Origin: Chthonomonas sp. UBA2362
GTDB lineage: Bacteria > Armatimonadota > Fimbriimonadia > Fimbriimonadales > Fimbriimonadaceae
Length of the DNA: 64,000 nt
Assembly (NCBI GenBank): GCA_002344135.1
Contig: DDTO01000004.1
Span: 874,808 to 938,807 of the forward strand
Direction: 5' to 3'
Below are positions 9,113-16,595 of the stretch, piece after piece; within the stretch, counting starts at the first letter, position 1, and each line of letters opens with the position of its first letter. The notes under the pieces are model-generated. The model was not told the origin of the DNA. It worked only from the letters and a program-made list of their open reading frames with translations, and did not search any database. Made by a program: the position numbers and the translations under genes.

Positions 9113-9138
9113 GATCTCTCCCTTTGGTCGAGATGACA
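9113..9138 (+). repeat. 26-bp dispersed repeat, copy 1
   Basis: Matches 24 of 26 bases of copy 3 at 9531-9556 in the same orientation (core CCCTTTGGTCGAGATGACA). It lies immediately after the stop codon of the acylase gene. Confidence 0.8.
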
Positions 9139-9207
9139 CGGGCTGGGGTGGCATCGCTGTCGTTCGGCTTTCTCCAACCTCGTTCGTCGTCTGTTTTCCG
9201 ACCCCCC

Positions 9208-9233
9208 TGTCATTTCGACCGAAGGGAGAAATC
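9208..9233 (-). repeat. 26-bp dispersed repeat, copy 2 (inverted)
   Basis: Reverse complement matches copy 3 at 25 of 26 bases. It abuts the ATG of the GIY-YIG gene at 9235. Read through in frame upstream of that ATG it gives the CHFDRREKS string, which I recall as frequent next to GIY-YIG genes in many genomes. Confidence 0.85.
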
Positions 9234-9234
9234 C

Positions 9235-9603
9235 ATGCCCAGAGAGCATCGCTACTACGTCTATCTATTGACAAACAAGAACGACAAAGTCCTGTACGTC
9301 GGCGTGACCAACAATCTTGAGCGGCGGGTGTATGAGCATAAGGCAAAGCTGGTTCCGGGATTTACAGAAAGGTACAACGTAAACAAGCTGGTGTACTTTG
9401 AGGAAACGAACGACATCAGCGCCGCCATAGCAAGAGAAAAAGAAATCAGGAAATGGCGGCGCGAGAAGAAGAACCAACTGGTAGTCGCGGCAAATCCTGA
9501 TTGGAAGGATCTGAGTGATGGATGGTTCGAGATTTCTCCCTTCGGTCGAGATGACATGCTCGGACGTGACGATATGCTCGAACGTGATGACAGGGGCGCC
9601 TAA
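9235..9603 (+). CDS. GIY-YIG nuclease domain protein (UPF0213/SLX1-like)
   Basis: This 122-residue protein consists almost only of a GIY-YIG endonuclease domain. The YYVYLLTN and LYVGVTNNLERRV strands carry the two motif tyrosines and the catalytic-type arginine, and VYFEET supplies the usual glutamate region. Proteins of this small class have no settled role, though the domain cuts DNA. ATG 9235 is chosen because the domain starts at once; the open frame runs back to 9109 only through repeat DNA. The C-terminal tail is also repeat-derived (copy 3 and an 18-bp tandem giving RDDML units). The gene overlaps the end of the convergent hydrolase gene by four bases. Flanking inverted repeats suggest a mobile or repeat-associated unit. 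Confidence 0.85.
   Translation: MPREHRYYVYLLTNKNDKVLYVGVTNNLERRVYEHKAKLVPGFTERYNVNKLVYFEETNDISAAIAREKEIRKWRREKKNQLVVAANPDWKDLSDGWFEISPFGRDDMLGRDDMLERDDRGA
9531..9556 (+). repeat. 26-bp dispersed repeat, copy 3
   Basis: Forms an inverted pair with copy 2 around the GIY-YIG gene and encodes that protein's ISPFGRDDM segment. It is followed by an 18-bp unit (ATGCTCGRACGTGAYGAY) repeated about twice up to 9595. Confidence 0.85.
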
Positions 9604-10271
9604 CGGGCGACGCCAAGCGTCTTCACCCAGGACGCCACCCGGTCCGCCAGCTGCGCGCGAACCTCGGCGTCTGTGCCGGCCGAGCGGGGGACGTGGAGGC
9701 TGTGGTCGGCCTGCTCGATCCAGTTCATTCTGAAGTTGTCGCCGACGCGGGCGAGCACACCTTCCATGAGAGCGGGCGTGCAGAACGGATCGTTGGTCCC
9801 GCTGAAGAGCAGAGTCGGAACCTCGATGCGCGGCAGGTGCTCATCCCGCAATTGGTCCGGCTTACCGGGCGGATGGAGGGGATAGGACAGCAGCAGCAGG
9901 CCGTCGCAGAGGCGTTCCTCTGCGACCAGCATCGACGCCACCCGGCCGCCCATCGAATGCCCTCCGAGCACGAGCGGAGGCTCCGTGACCTGGGAGCGTG
10001 CGGCATCGGTGGCGGCCCGAAAGCACTCCAGCAGGAGCGGCATGCGGTCTGGGATGCTCTTGCCGGCGCGGCGATAGAAGAAGTCGAAGCGGAAGACGGC
10101 CATTCCGCGCTCCACCAGCGCCTCGGCGATAGCTCGCAAGCGCGGCGACTGCGCGTTGCCTCCCGCCCCGTGTCCGAGGACGATCAACGCAAGGGGAGAG
10201 CCGTCCGGCGTGTCGAGCACCCCGACGGTCCGTCGCTCATCGGCGACAATCTCGACTTCCCTACTCGCCAT
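9600..10271 (-). CDS. Alpha/beta hydrolase, TEX30/KANL3-like family
   Basis: This 223-residue cytosolic hydrolase has the fold's landmarks. There is an oxyanion strand (LIVLGHGAGG, about 29-38), the nucleophile elbow GGHSMGGRVA (serine near 103), a late aspartate in FSGTNDPFC and the catalytic histidine in QADHSLHVP. The compact size and GHSMGG elbow match the TEX30/KANL3 or dienelactone-hydrolase-like group; the substrate is unknown. It is convergent with the GIY-YIG gene, overlapping it by four bases. Its leaderless-type promoter touches an unusual GC hairpin that separates it from the large secreted protein gene upstream. Confidence 0.85.
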   Translation of the reverse strand: MASREVEIVADERRTVGVLDTPDGSPLALIVLGHGAGGNAQSPRLRAIAEALVERGMAVFRFDFFYRRAGKSIPDRMPLLLECFRAATDAARSQVTEPPLVLGGHSMGGRVASMLVAEERLCDGLLLLSYPLHPPGKPDQLRDEHLPRIEVPTLLFSGTNDPFCTPALMEGVLARVGDNFRMNWIEQADHSLHVPRSAGTDAEVRAQLADRVASWVKTLGVAR

Positions 10272-10276
10272 GCCTC

Positions 10277-10282
10277 ATTCTG
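10277..10282 (-). promoter_or_regulatory. -10 element of the alpha/beta hydrolase gene, leaderless type
   Basis: On the minus strand CAGAAT is followed by five bases and ATG 10271. The hexamer directly abuts the hairpin at 10283-10323. Confidence 0.45.
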
Positions 10283-10323
10283 GCCGGGCCGCCGGGGGTG
10301 GGCGGGTGGGCCGGCGGCCCGGC
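10283..10323. other. 13-bp GC hairpin enclosing a perfect G-quadruplex motif
   Basis: GCCGGGCCGCCGG (10283-10295) and its exact reverse complement (10311-10323) enclose the 15-base loop GGGTGGGCGGGTGGG, four G-triplets joined by single bases, on the plus strand. The minus-strand RNA would carry the C-rich form. It lies between the stop of the 1503-residue gene and the hydrolase promoter, so it may end transcription of the first or affect initiation of the second. There is no U-run. Confidence 0.75.
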
Positions 10324-10343
10324 CAGCCCCCACCCTGGTCGAC

Positions 10344-13300
10344 CTATCGGACGAAGGGCAGCTCCTTTAAGGTAATCCACCCGTCGCCATCGAGGTCGAG
10401 CTTGGCCGCCTTCGCGCTGCCCGATTCCGCGATCGCATCGATCACGGAGATCTTCGTCCGGATTCTTGTATCGTTCGCGCTGAAATTGCCGACCTCGCCA
10501 TCGTCCAAGTTGCCCCAAGCATCCGAGATCAGAGCGAACTCGGCGATGTTCACCTCCCCGTCACCGTTGATATCGGCATGCCGGAAATTCGGCAGGTGCG
10601 TCGGCGGCGTCCCTGGCACATCGAAGGGCGTATCCGGCACCACGGAACTTCCGAAGCGAAGTACGAAGACGACGTAGTCGCCGATGTCGACCCTATTGTC
10701 CTTGTTGAGGTTGCCGCCGCGCAGGACGGCCGTCGCCGAGTACTGATCGGGCCCGGTTTCGGTAAGCGTAACCGTCGCCCGGAGAGTATGGAGCGGATCC
10801 TTGACGCTGATGCGAGAGAAGTCCGCCCCGACCATGAGCCCGTCGGCCTCCGTGAACACGAGGGTGGCGTTCCCGGTCGCATCGAAGGTGACATCCCGAT
10901 CGAGAATGAGCGGGGCGTTGGGTCCGCCCGTGCCACCGAGACGGATCACGAGGCCGCGAACCACCGGTCCCATCGCCACGAGCGGGTAATGGTGTTGGAT
11001 CGTCAGTTCGAGGGTGACCTCATCGGGCACCTCCGCGACCGTGATCTGGATCGTCTCGGTATCGCTCAGCGCCGGATCGCCATCGTCGGTGACTCGGATC
11101 GTGATCGAGTACACGCCAGGTGCTTGTGCCTCGGTCGGCGTCCACGTGAAGTCGCCGGTCGGCGTGATGGCCGCGCCCGCCGGAGCGCCTGCGTCGAGGC
11201 TGAAGGTCAGCCCGTTTGCCGGCAGGTCGGGGTCGGAGGCCGTCGCGGTGAAGGAGAGCGTCTGCAGAGCCTGCACCGACTTGTTTCCGATCGCGTCGAG
11301 CACGGGGGCGAGGTTGACCTCGTTCACCGTAATCGTGATCTCTTCCTCGTCGCTTAGCGCCGGGTCGCCGTCGTCGGTGACCACGACCTTGAAGGTATAA
11401 GCGCCGGGGCCTTGGGCCTCGGTGGGGGTCCACGTGAAAACGCCGCCCGCGGTGATGCTCGCGCCAGGCGGAACAGGGTCGACGCCTGCGGCGAGGCTGA
11501 AGGCGAGACTGTTGGCGGGCAGATCGGGATCAGTTGCGGTAGCTGTGAAGGTGAGCAGATCGCCCTCGTCCACCGTTTGGTTGCCTATCGCGTCGAGCAC
11601 CGGGGCCGCGTTGACCTCAGTGACGTCGATGACGAACGTCGTCTGCACGCTCAGGTTGGGAACGCCATCATCGGTGACCTCGACGGTGATGGTCGGCGAA
11701 GTGCCGCCGTCGGATTCTCCTGGTGTCCAGGAGACCAGGCCGAGCGGACTAACGGTGAGACCGGCCGGACCGCTCACGAGCGAGTAGGTCAGCAAGTTCG
11801 CCGGAATGTCGTTGGGATCCGACGCGAACGCGCTCAGATCGAGCGTGAAGAGCACGTGCTCGCTGGCGCCCTGGTCCGGGATGGCCGCCCAAACGGGCGG
11901 GGCATTGACCTCGGCGACGCTGATCGTGAAGGTCTCCTGCACGGTGTCCGTGCCATCGGTGAGGCTAACGGTGACCGACGGCGAGGTGCCGCCGTCGGTC
12001 TCCCCTGGAGTCCACTCCACCAGGCCGCTCGCGCTCACCGTGAGCGCGGCAGGGCCGGAAACCTTGGCGAACGTGAGGCCCTGGGCGGGAAGGTCGGCGT
12101 CCGAGCCGTCGAGTTGCAGGCTGAAGGCCACCCCCTCGGAGGCGTTCTGCGTGCCGGGGTCGACCAAGGCCGGAGCCTGGTTCACCTCGTCCACAGTGAT
12201 CGTGATCTCCTCCTCGTCGCTCAAGGAGGGGGTGCCGTCGTCGGTGACCACGACCTTGAAGGTGTAGGTGCCGGGCCCCTGCGCCTCGGTGGGAGTCCAC
12301 GTGAAGACGCCGCCTGCCGTGATGCTCGCGCCGGCCGGAACCGGGTCGACGCCGGCGGCGAGGCTGAACGTCAGAGCGTTCGCCGGGTCGTCGTCGTCCG
12401 AGGCGGTAGCAGTGAAAGTGAGCAGATCGCCCTCGTCGATCGACTGATTGCCGACCGGGTCGAGGACCGGGGCCTGGTTGACCTCGTTCACGGTGATCGT
12501 GATCTCCTCCTCGTCGCTCAACCCAGGCGCACCGTTGTCGGTGACCACGACCTTGAAGGTGTAGGTCCCTGGGCCTTGCGCCTCGCTGGGAGTCCACGTG
12601 AAGGCGCCGCCTGCCGTCATGCTCGCGCCGGCCGGAACCGGGTCGACGCCTGCGGCGAGGCTGAAGGTGAGGCCGTTGGCGGGCAGATCGGGATCGGTTG
12701 CGGCAGCAGTGAAGGTGAGCAGATCGCCCTCGTCGATCGACTGATTGCCGACCGGGTCGAGGACGGGGGCCTGGTTGACCTCGTTCACAGTGATCTGGAA
12801 GGACTTGGTATCGCTCAGCGCGGGCGAGCCGTCGTCTTCGACCTTGATCGTGACCGTGTACACCCCCGGCCCATCCGCCTCGGTCGTGCTCCAGGAAATC
12901 GCGCCGCTCGGCGAGACCGTCAGCCCGGCGGGGCCGGAGACCTTCGAGAAGGTCAGGGTCTGGCCCGCGTCCGGATCAGTGGCGATGGCGGTTTCGCTGT
13001 ACGTATCTCCTTCGTCGAGGGTCGCATCGGAGGGCACGGTGAGGGTGGGGGCGGAATTCGGTGCAGCGAAGATGCTCATCCGCACGCTACGGAATGCCGT
13101 ATTGGTAGGAGCACTGACTAAGGTCGTCCAGCCCCCTACGCCATCGATCATGGTCAAAAGGTGACCTGCCGTAGAAGTCGCGTAGAGGACCACCTGATTC
13201 GACGAATTCCTTATGCCACATACACCGCGAATACCGGTGGTGGCACTAATCCCCGTGTTCAGGTTCGCGACTTGGTTCCAGGTTGATCCATTCCACGTAA

Positions 13301-14855
13301 ACTTATAAACGCCGCCGGCGCCGCTAGAGGTCCGATCGTCGGCAACATAAAGCGTATGGGCATCGGCAAAATAAAACGCACAAGGCTGGGCAGAACCACC
13401 CATATTCACGAAACTCGTAGAGGTCGTCCCAGTAGAAATCGGCATACCGATGCCGACGGAGTACACGCCTCTCGTGGTCCCCGAAGATGTACTCAGGTAG
13501 AGCTGGTTATTGAAAATCTGCGTCGCCCGGTTGTTCGCTACGGTAGAAGATACGAGGGCGGTCGTACTCGTGCCGAAGTCAGCAACCCGAATGCCTTCGC
13601 CCGATCCGACGCTCCAGAGCTTCGTTCCATCGAAGGCCGAAGCGCCTCTGTGACCCTGAGTGTTGAAACCGATATTCGCCGTACTCGTGTCGACCGTCTT
13701 ATCTCGCGAGACTCGACCGACGACACGATTGAAGGTAGAGCTGTTCGAAGAGGCGATCGTTGCGGTCCCTACTGGCGCATCGTAGCCGGCTGAAAGCAGA
13801 TAAAGCGAGTCGCTGCTGACCGTGATCTGACCTTCGTTCGCAGCTGAGCCGCTGTTCGTGTGGCTACGATTGGAGCCCGAAGTCGTCGTGGGCATCGGCG
13901 TAGTGGAGATCAGGTTGCCGTTGATGTCGTACTCGTCCAAGAATGCAGCGGTCGCCGAGTTCCCGAGGGCACCTGATCCCGTTCCCATTCGATAGACAAT
14001 AAGGTGGCCATTCCCCGCCCACGGCGCATAGAAATACTGCGTGCCCGTATTCGAACCACCCGAGCCCAGGTCGATACCTCGCGGTTCGCCGTAGCTGCCC
14101 ACAGTTCCGCCGTTGTAGCCGACACCGGGGAGGAAGTGGTTGCTCAGAGAACTGTTGTCGTTGTTCCCCACAAAAGCGCAGACCTTGATCGCGCCACTCG
14201 GGTTGCCGATTGCGGCGAGCGGAATGCAGAGTTCGATGCCCGTAGCGACGGTGCCTCCGAGGGCGTAGCCCGTCGAGGTACCGCCTCCGGCGCCGGCCGT
14301 ATTCGAGCCATCGTAGTTGGCTTTCACCCCGAATAGATTCGTCCCGCCGCTGAGGGTGCCGTCGGTAAGATTCGACTTCCCTAAGTAATAGCCGACGTTA
14401 TCTGCCAGGTCGGGCGTCTCGGAGTAATCGACGAAGAGGTCACCTCCGCTGCGGTTCAGGCCGAAGTAGTAGTCCGCTTCAAATCCGGACTCGAACTTGA
14501 AGCCGTCTGGGGGGCCCGAATTGCCCAGCCGCGTGAGGTACCAGGAGCTGCCGATGAGCCCCATCCAGTTGTCCCCTCGAAGGCGATTCTGGCCATCCGC
14601 TTTACAGTCGATGAAGACGTTCAGTTTGTTGCCGTTGTTCTCAAGGTTGCCGGCAAGAACGAGATACAGCGCGCCGTCCTTCACGTACGCATAGGCGACG
14701 TCGAGCTCGCTCAAGTTGTCGCCGTACGAGGTCTGGACGTTTTGGACGACGATCGGCGCGTTGTACTGGTAATCCGCGATCCCATCGATCACCTGGGAGC
14801 CCCATGCGGCACCGGCCAGGACACACGCCAAAGCAGACGAAACAAACCCTCTCAT
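10344..14855 (-). CDS. Large secreted protein: N-terminal beta domains, seven Ig-like repeats, dockerin-like C-terminus
   Basis: This 1503-residue exported protein starts at ATG 14855 with a GGAGGA ribosome site seven bases upstream and a signal peptide ending near AAWGSQ. Residues ~20-280 form a beta-rich domain of unknown role. About 280-580 resembles a beta-propeller-like region. Seven ~95-residue Ig/cadherin-like (He_PIG-type) domains follow, each ending in a variant of TITVNEVN. The C-terminus has EF-hand-like calcium loops (NKDNRVDIGDY, DINGDGEVNIAEF, DLDGDGWITLKEL). Domains 2 and 3 are nearly identical at DNA level, a recent duplication. Such proteins usually act in adhesion or as surface scaffolds. 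DNA for the N-terminal third looks less GC-rich than the repeats, suggesting a composite origin. Confidence 0.85.
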   Translation of the reverse strand: MRGFVSSALACVLAGAAWGSQVIDGIADYQYNAPIVVQNVQTSYGDNLSELDVAYAYVKDGALYLVLAGNLENNGNKLNVFIDCKADGQNRLRGDNWMGLIGSSWYLTRLGNSGPPDGFKFESGFEADYYFGLNRSGGDLFVDYSETPDLADNVGYYLGKSNLTDGTLSGGTNLFGVKANYDGSNTAGAGGGTSTGYALGGTVATGIELCIPLAAIGNPSGAIKVCAFVGNNDNSSLSNHFLPGVGYNGGTVGSYGEPRGIDLGSGGSNTGTQYFYAPWAGNGHLIVYRMGTGSGALGNSATAAFLDEYDINGNLISTTPMPTTTSGSNRSHTNSGSAANEGQITVSSDSLYLLSAGYDAPVGTATIASSNSSTFNRVVGRVSRDKTVDTSTANIGFNTQGHRGASAFDGTKLWSVGSGEGIRVADFGTSTTALVSSTVANNRATQIFNNQLYLSTSSGTTRGVYSVGIGMPISTGTTSTSFVNMGGSAQPCAFYFADAHTLYVADDRTSSGAGGVYKFTWNGSTWNQVANLNTGISATTGIRGVCGIRNSSNQVVLYATSTAGHLLTMIDGVGGWTTLVSAPTNTAFRSVRMSIFAAPNSAPTLTVPSDATLDEGDTYSETAIATDPDAGQTLTFSKVSGPAGLTVSPSGAISWSTTEADGPGVYTVTIKVEDDGSPALSDTKSFQITVNEVNQAPVLDPVGNQSIDEGDLLTFTAAATDPDLPANGLTFSLAAGVDPVPAGASMTAGGAFTWTPSEAQGPGTYTFKVVVTDNGAPGLSDEEEITITVNEVNQAPVLDPVGNQSIDEGDLLTFTATASDDDDPANALTFSLAAGVDPVPAGASITAGGVFTWTPTEAQGPGTYTFKVVVTDDGTPSLSDEEEITITVDEVNQAPALVDPGTQNASEGVAFSLQLDGSDADLPAQGLTFAKVSGPAALTVSASGLVEWTPGETDGGTSPSVTVSLTDGTDTVQETFTISVAEVNAPPVWAAIPDQGASEHVLFTLDLSAFASDPNDIPANLLTYSLVSGPAGLTVSPLGLVSWTPGESDGGTSPTITVEVTDDGVPNLSVQTTFVIDVTEVNAAPVLDAIGNQTVDEGDLLTFTATATDPDLPANSLAFSLAAGVDPVPPGASITAGGVFTWTPTEAQGPGAYTFKVVVTDDGDPALSDEEEITITVNEVNLAPVLDAIGNKSVQALQTLSFTATASDPDLPANGLTFSLDAGAPAGAAITPTGDFTWTPTEAQAPGVYSITIRVTDDGDPALSDTETIQITVAEVPDEVTLELTIQHHYPLVAMGPVVRGLVIRLGGTGGPNAPLILDRDVTFDATGNATLVFTEADGLMVGADFSRISVKDPLHTLRATVTLTETGPDQYSATAVLRGGNLNKDNRVDIGDYVVFVLRFGSSVVPDTPFDVPGTPPTHLPNFRHADINGDGEVNIAEFALISDAWGNLDDGEVGNFSANDTRIRTKISVIDAIAESGSAKAAKLDLDGDGWITLKELPFVR
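11290..13060 (-). repeat. Tandem domain repeats inside the Ig-like protein gene
   Basis: Consecutive ~290-300-bp units encode the Ig-like domains. The unit boundaries near 12421 and 12718 are 297 bp apart and nearly identical, while outer units have diverged. This region will be prone to recombination and assembly collapse. Confidence 0.8.
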
Positions 14856-14915
14856 ACCTGTCTTCCTCCAACCCGATTGCTCGGACACTCCGCAAAAAAC
14901 GGAAACAACGGGGTC

Positions 14916-14921
14916 CATTTT
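14916..14921 (-). promoter_or_regulatory. Possible -10 element of the large secreted protein gene
   Basis: On the minus strand TAAAAT lies about 60 bases before ATG 14855, which has its own ribosome-binding site. This is a conventional leadered arrangement, in contrast with most promoters here. No convincing -35 was found. Confidence 0.35.
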
Positions 14922-15075
14922 AACTCACGTCCCCGCCAAATTGATGCCGGTAATTTTGTGATGGGGTTAAGTTCTTGGGGAATGCGCAGGCTCTCTCGCG
15001 CTTTCCGACTAGGCTGGAAGTGCGCCAGGCCGGGAGTGCCCGACCTGGGATATCACGGCCAAAGGCTTCGGGCCC

Positions 15076-15591
15076 TCAATAGAGGGTCTCGACTCCCACG
15101 CAGTCCATGATAATCTCGAACTGGCGGGTGTCCGAGCGCCGTAACCGGACCGACATCTGTCCAGCAGCGTTGATGAATCGAGCCGCCATCGTGGGAGACG
15201 AGAAGTTGATCGGGAAGGTCGTTCGGGTCGGGTTGTTCGGCAGGGTCGCCGATCCGATTCGAGCCCAACTACGAGAGACGACGTTGTAGGCCTCGACTTG
15301 CAGTGGCGCCCGCGAGAATCCATCGACATGGATGATCGCACGCCGACAGAACATCCCAAAGATGGGAAAGGTCTGGAACTTGCAGGTGAGGTTCAGCGCC
15401 GCCGACGGGCCATTCGTGCTCCGAATCGGCACCACGCTGCTGTCGGCCACCATCAAGCTGGGCATCGGCGAGGGAAAGACTGGCTGACCGGTAACGATCG
15501 TGGCCTGAATCATGAGAGAGGGCACGGCATGGGCGGCGCTGCCTGTGAAGGTGGCGGCGAGAATGACGAGAGGTAGGGTGAGTTTCTTCAT
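15076..15591 (-). CDS. Small secreted protein of unknown function
   Basis: A 171-residue exported protein. ATG 15591 is preceded by a GGAG ribosome site. It opens with MKK and a hydrophobic stretch ending in AAHA (about residue 21), a clear signal peptide. The mature part is beta-rich, with cysteines in LTCKF, MFCRRA and MDCVG that could form disulfides. I recognise no domain. It stands alone on the minus strand, downstream of a regulator transcribed in the opposite direction and before the large Ig-like protein gene. Confidence 0.65.
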   Translation of the reverse strand: MKKLTLPLVILAATFTGSAAHAVPSLMIQATIVTGQPVFPSPMPSLMVADSSVVPIRSTNGPSAALNLTCKFQTFPIFGMFCRRAIIHVDGFSRAPLQVEAYNVVSRSWARIGSATLPNNPTRTTFPINFSSPTMAARFINAAGQMSVRLRRSDTRQFEIIMDCVGVETLY

Positions 15592-15789
15592 AAGGATCTC
15601 CAGCGTTTGCCTGCCTGTGAGACCGTCCCGCCCCGTCCGGCCAACTGATGGTCCGGGCATCTCGCCTCATGTCGTGAGACAGGTATCGTTCGCCATCCAC
15701 AAAACCCGACGCTCGCCCCTGGGACCCGCTGCCCTCCCAAGGTATGCTTTCCCTCGACCCTTGAGGTTGAGAGGTCGACTTGATTGGAA

Positions 15790-16536
15790 ATGGCAGAGAG
15801 GAATGGTGTCGCCGGCCTGAGCAGCCGAGAACAAGAGGTCCTGGAGCTTGCCGCAACGGGACGAACGGATAAGGGCATTGCCCTCAAACTGGGAATCAGC
15901 GAGGGTACGGTAGCCACCTATTGGCTTCGGATTCGGCACAAGCTCAACACGAACGGGCGCGCCGAGTCGATCGCCGTCGCCACCCAGGCCGCTGCCGACG
16001 CGGCGCTCCAGGAGGCGCGCGACGAACACGATGCGCTGCAGGCGGAGGTCGAAGCGCACGCCCGCGAGGAAGCGAAGTACCGTGGCCTTCTCGACGTCGC
16101 CCCCGATGCGATCCTCATCGTGGACAAAGATCACAAGATCGCGGAGTTCAATGCCGAGGCGGAGAGGCTGTTCGGCAGAGTGCGCGAAGAGACGATCGGG
16201 CTACCCATAACCGACCTCATTCCCGAGCGCTTTCGGCTCCGACACAAGCAGCATCAAGCGGCGTACATTAGGCGGCCCGCTAGGAGGCCGATGGGCACCG
16301 GAATGGGCCTCGTCGCACTGCGCGGAGACGGCTCGGAGCTTCCCGTGGAGATCAGCTTGAGCCCCCTCGAAACCGAGAACGGGCCGGTGGTGATGGCGGT
16401 CGTGCATCCGAGCGATGACAGGGTCGCCGAGATTGCGGAACTGCGACGGCGCATCGTCAAGATGGAATGCGAACTGCAGCGAGCAAGAGAGAAAGCAGAG
16501 TCGCCCCGCAGGCCGAGAGAGCGGACCCGGCGATAA
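15790..16536 (+). CDS. LuxR-type HTH plus PAS domain protein
   Basis: This 248-residue probable sensor-regulator has its DNA-binding domain first. A LuxR/GerE HTH lies at residues ~8-58 (LSSREQEVLELAATGRTDKG, then SEGTVATYWLRIRHKLN). A short coiled coil links to a PAS domain at ~92-205 (YRGLLDVAPDAILIVDKDHK to GPVVMAVVHP). The chain ends in another helix with a basic tail. Most LuxR-family regulators carry the HTH at the C-terminus, so this order is unusual. The PAS domain may bind a small ligand or heme; no phosphoacceptor domain is present. The start could also be TTG 15784. The adjacent amidase is a possible but unproven target. Confidence 0.8.
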   Translation: MAERNGVAGLSSREQEVLELAATGRTDKGIALKLGISEGTVATYWLRIRHKLNTNGRAESIAVATQAAADAALQEARDEHDALQAEVEAHAREEAKYRGLLDVAPDAILIVDKDHKIAEFNAEAERLFGRVREETIGLPITDLIPERFRLRHKQHQAAYIRRPARRPMGTGMGLVALRGDGSELPVEISLSPLETENGPVVMAVVHPSDDRVAEIAELRRRIVKMECELQRAREKAESPRRPRERTRR

Positions 16537-16567
16537 CCAGCGATCCGGTGGTTCCTGGGACGGTTGG

Positions 16568-16573
16568 TATCAT
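16568..16573 (+). promoter_or_regulatory. -10 element upstream of the amidase leader ORF
   Basis: TATCAT, seven bases, then ATG 16581, which opens a four-codon ORF rather than the amidase itself. Confidence 0.4.
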
Positions 16574-16580
16574 CGCCCGG

Positions 16581-16595
16581 ATGGTGCCCCGTTGA
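16581..16595 (+). other. Four-codon upstream ORF (MVPR) coupled to the amidase start
   Basis: ATG GTG CCC CGT TGA. Its stop overlaps the likely amidase start in the sequence TTGA (TTG at 16592, TGA at 16593). With a -10 seven bases upstream, a leaderless ribosome would finish this mini-ORF exactly on the amidase start codon. Functional status is inferred from geometry only. Confidence 0.35.

Noticed and set aside
9109..9234. Extended N-terminus of the GIY-YIG protein
   Set aside because: The 42 extra codons run through repeat copies 1 and 2, and the domain starts right at ATG 9235.
11412..13121. 569-codon plus-strand frame with internal repeats
   Set aside because: Mirror of the Ig-like repeats; the repetition is inherited from the real minus-strand gene.
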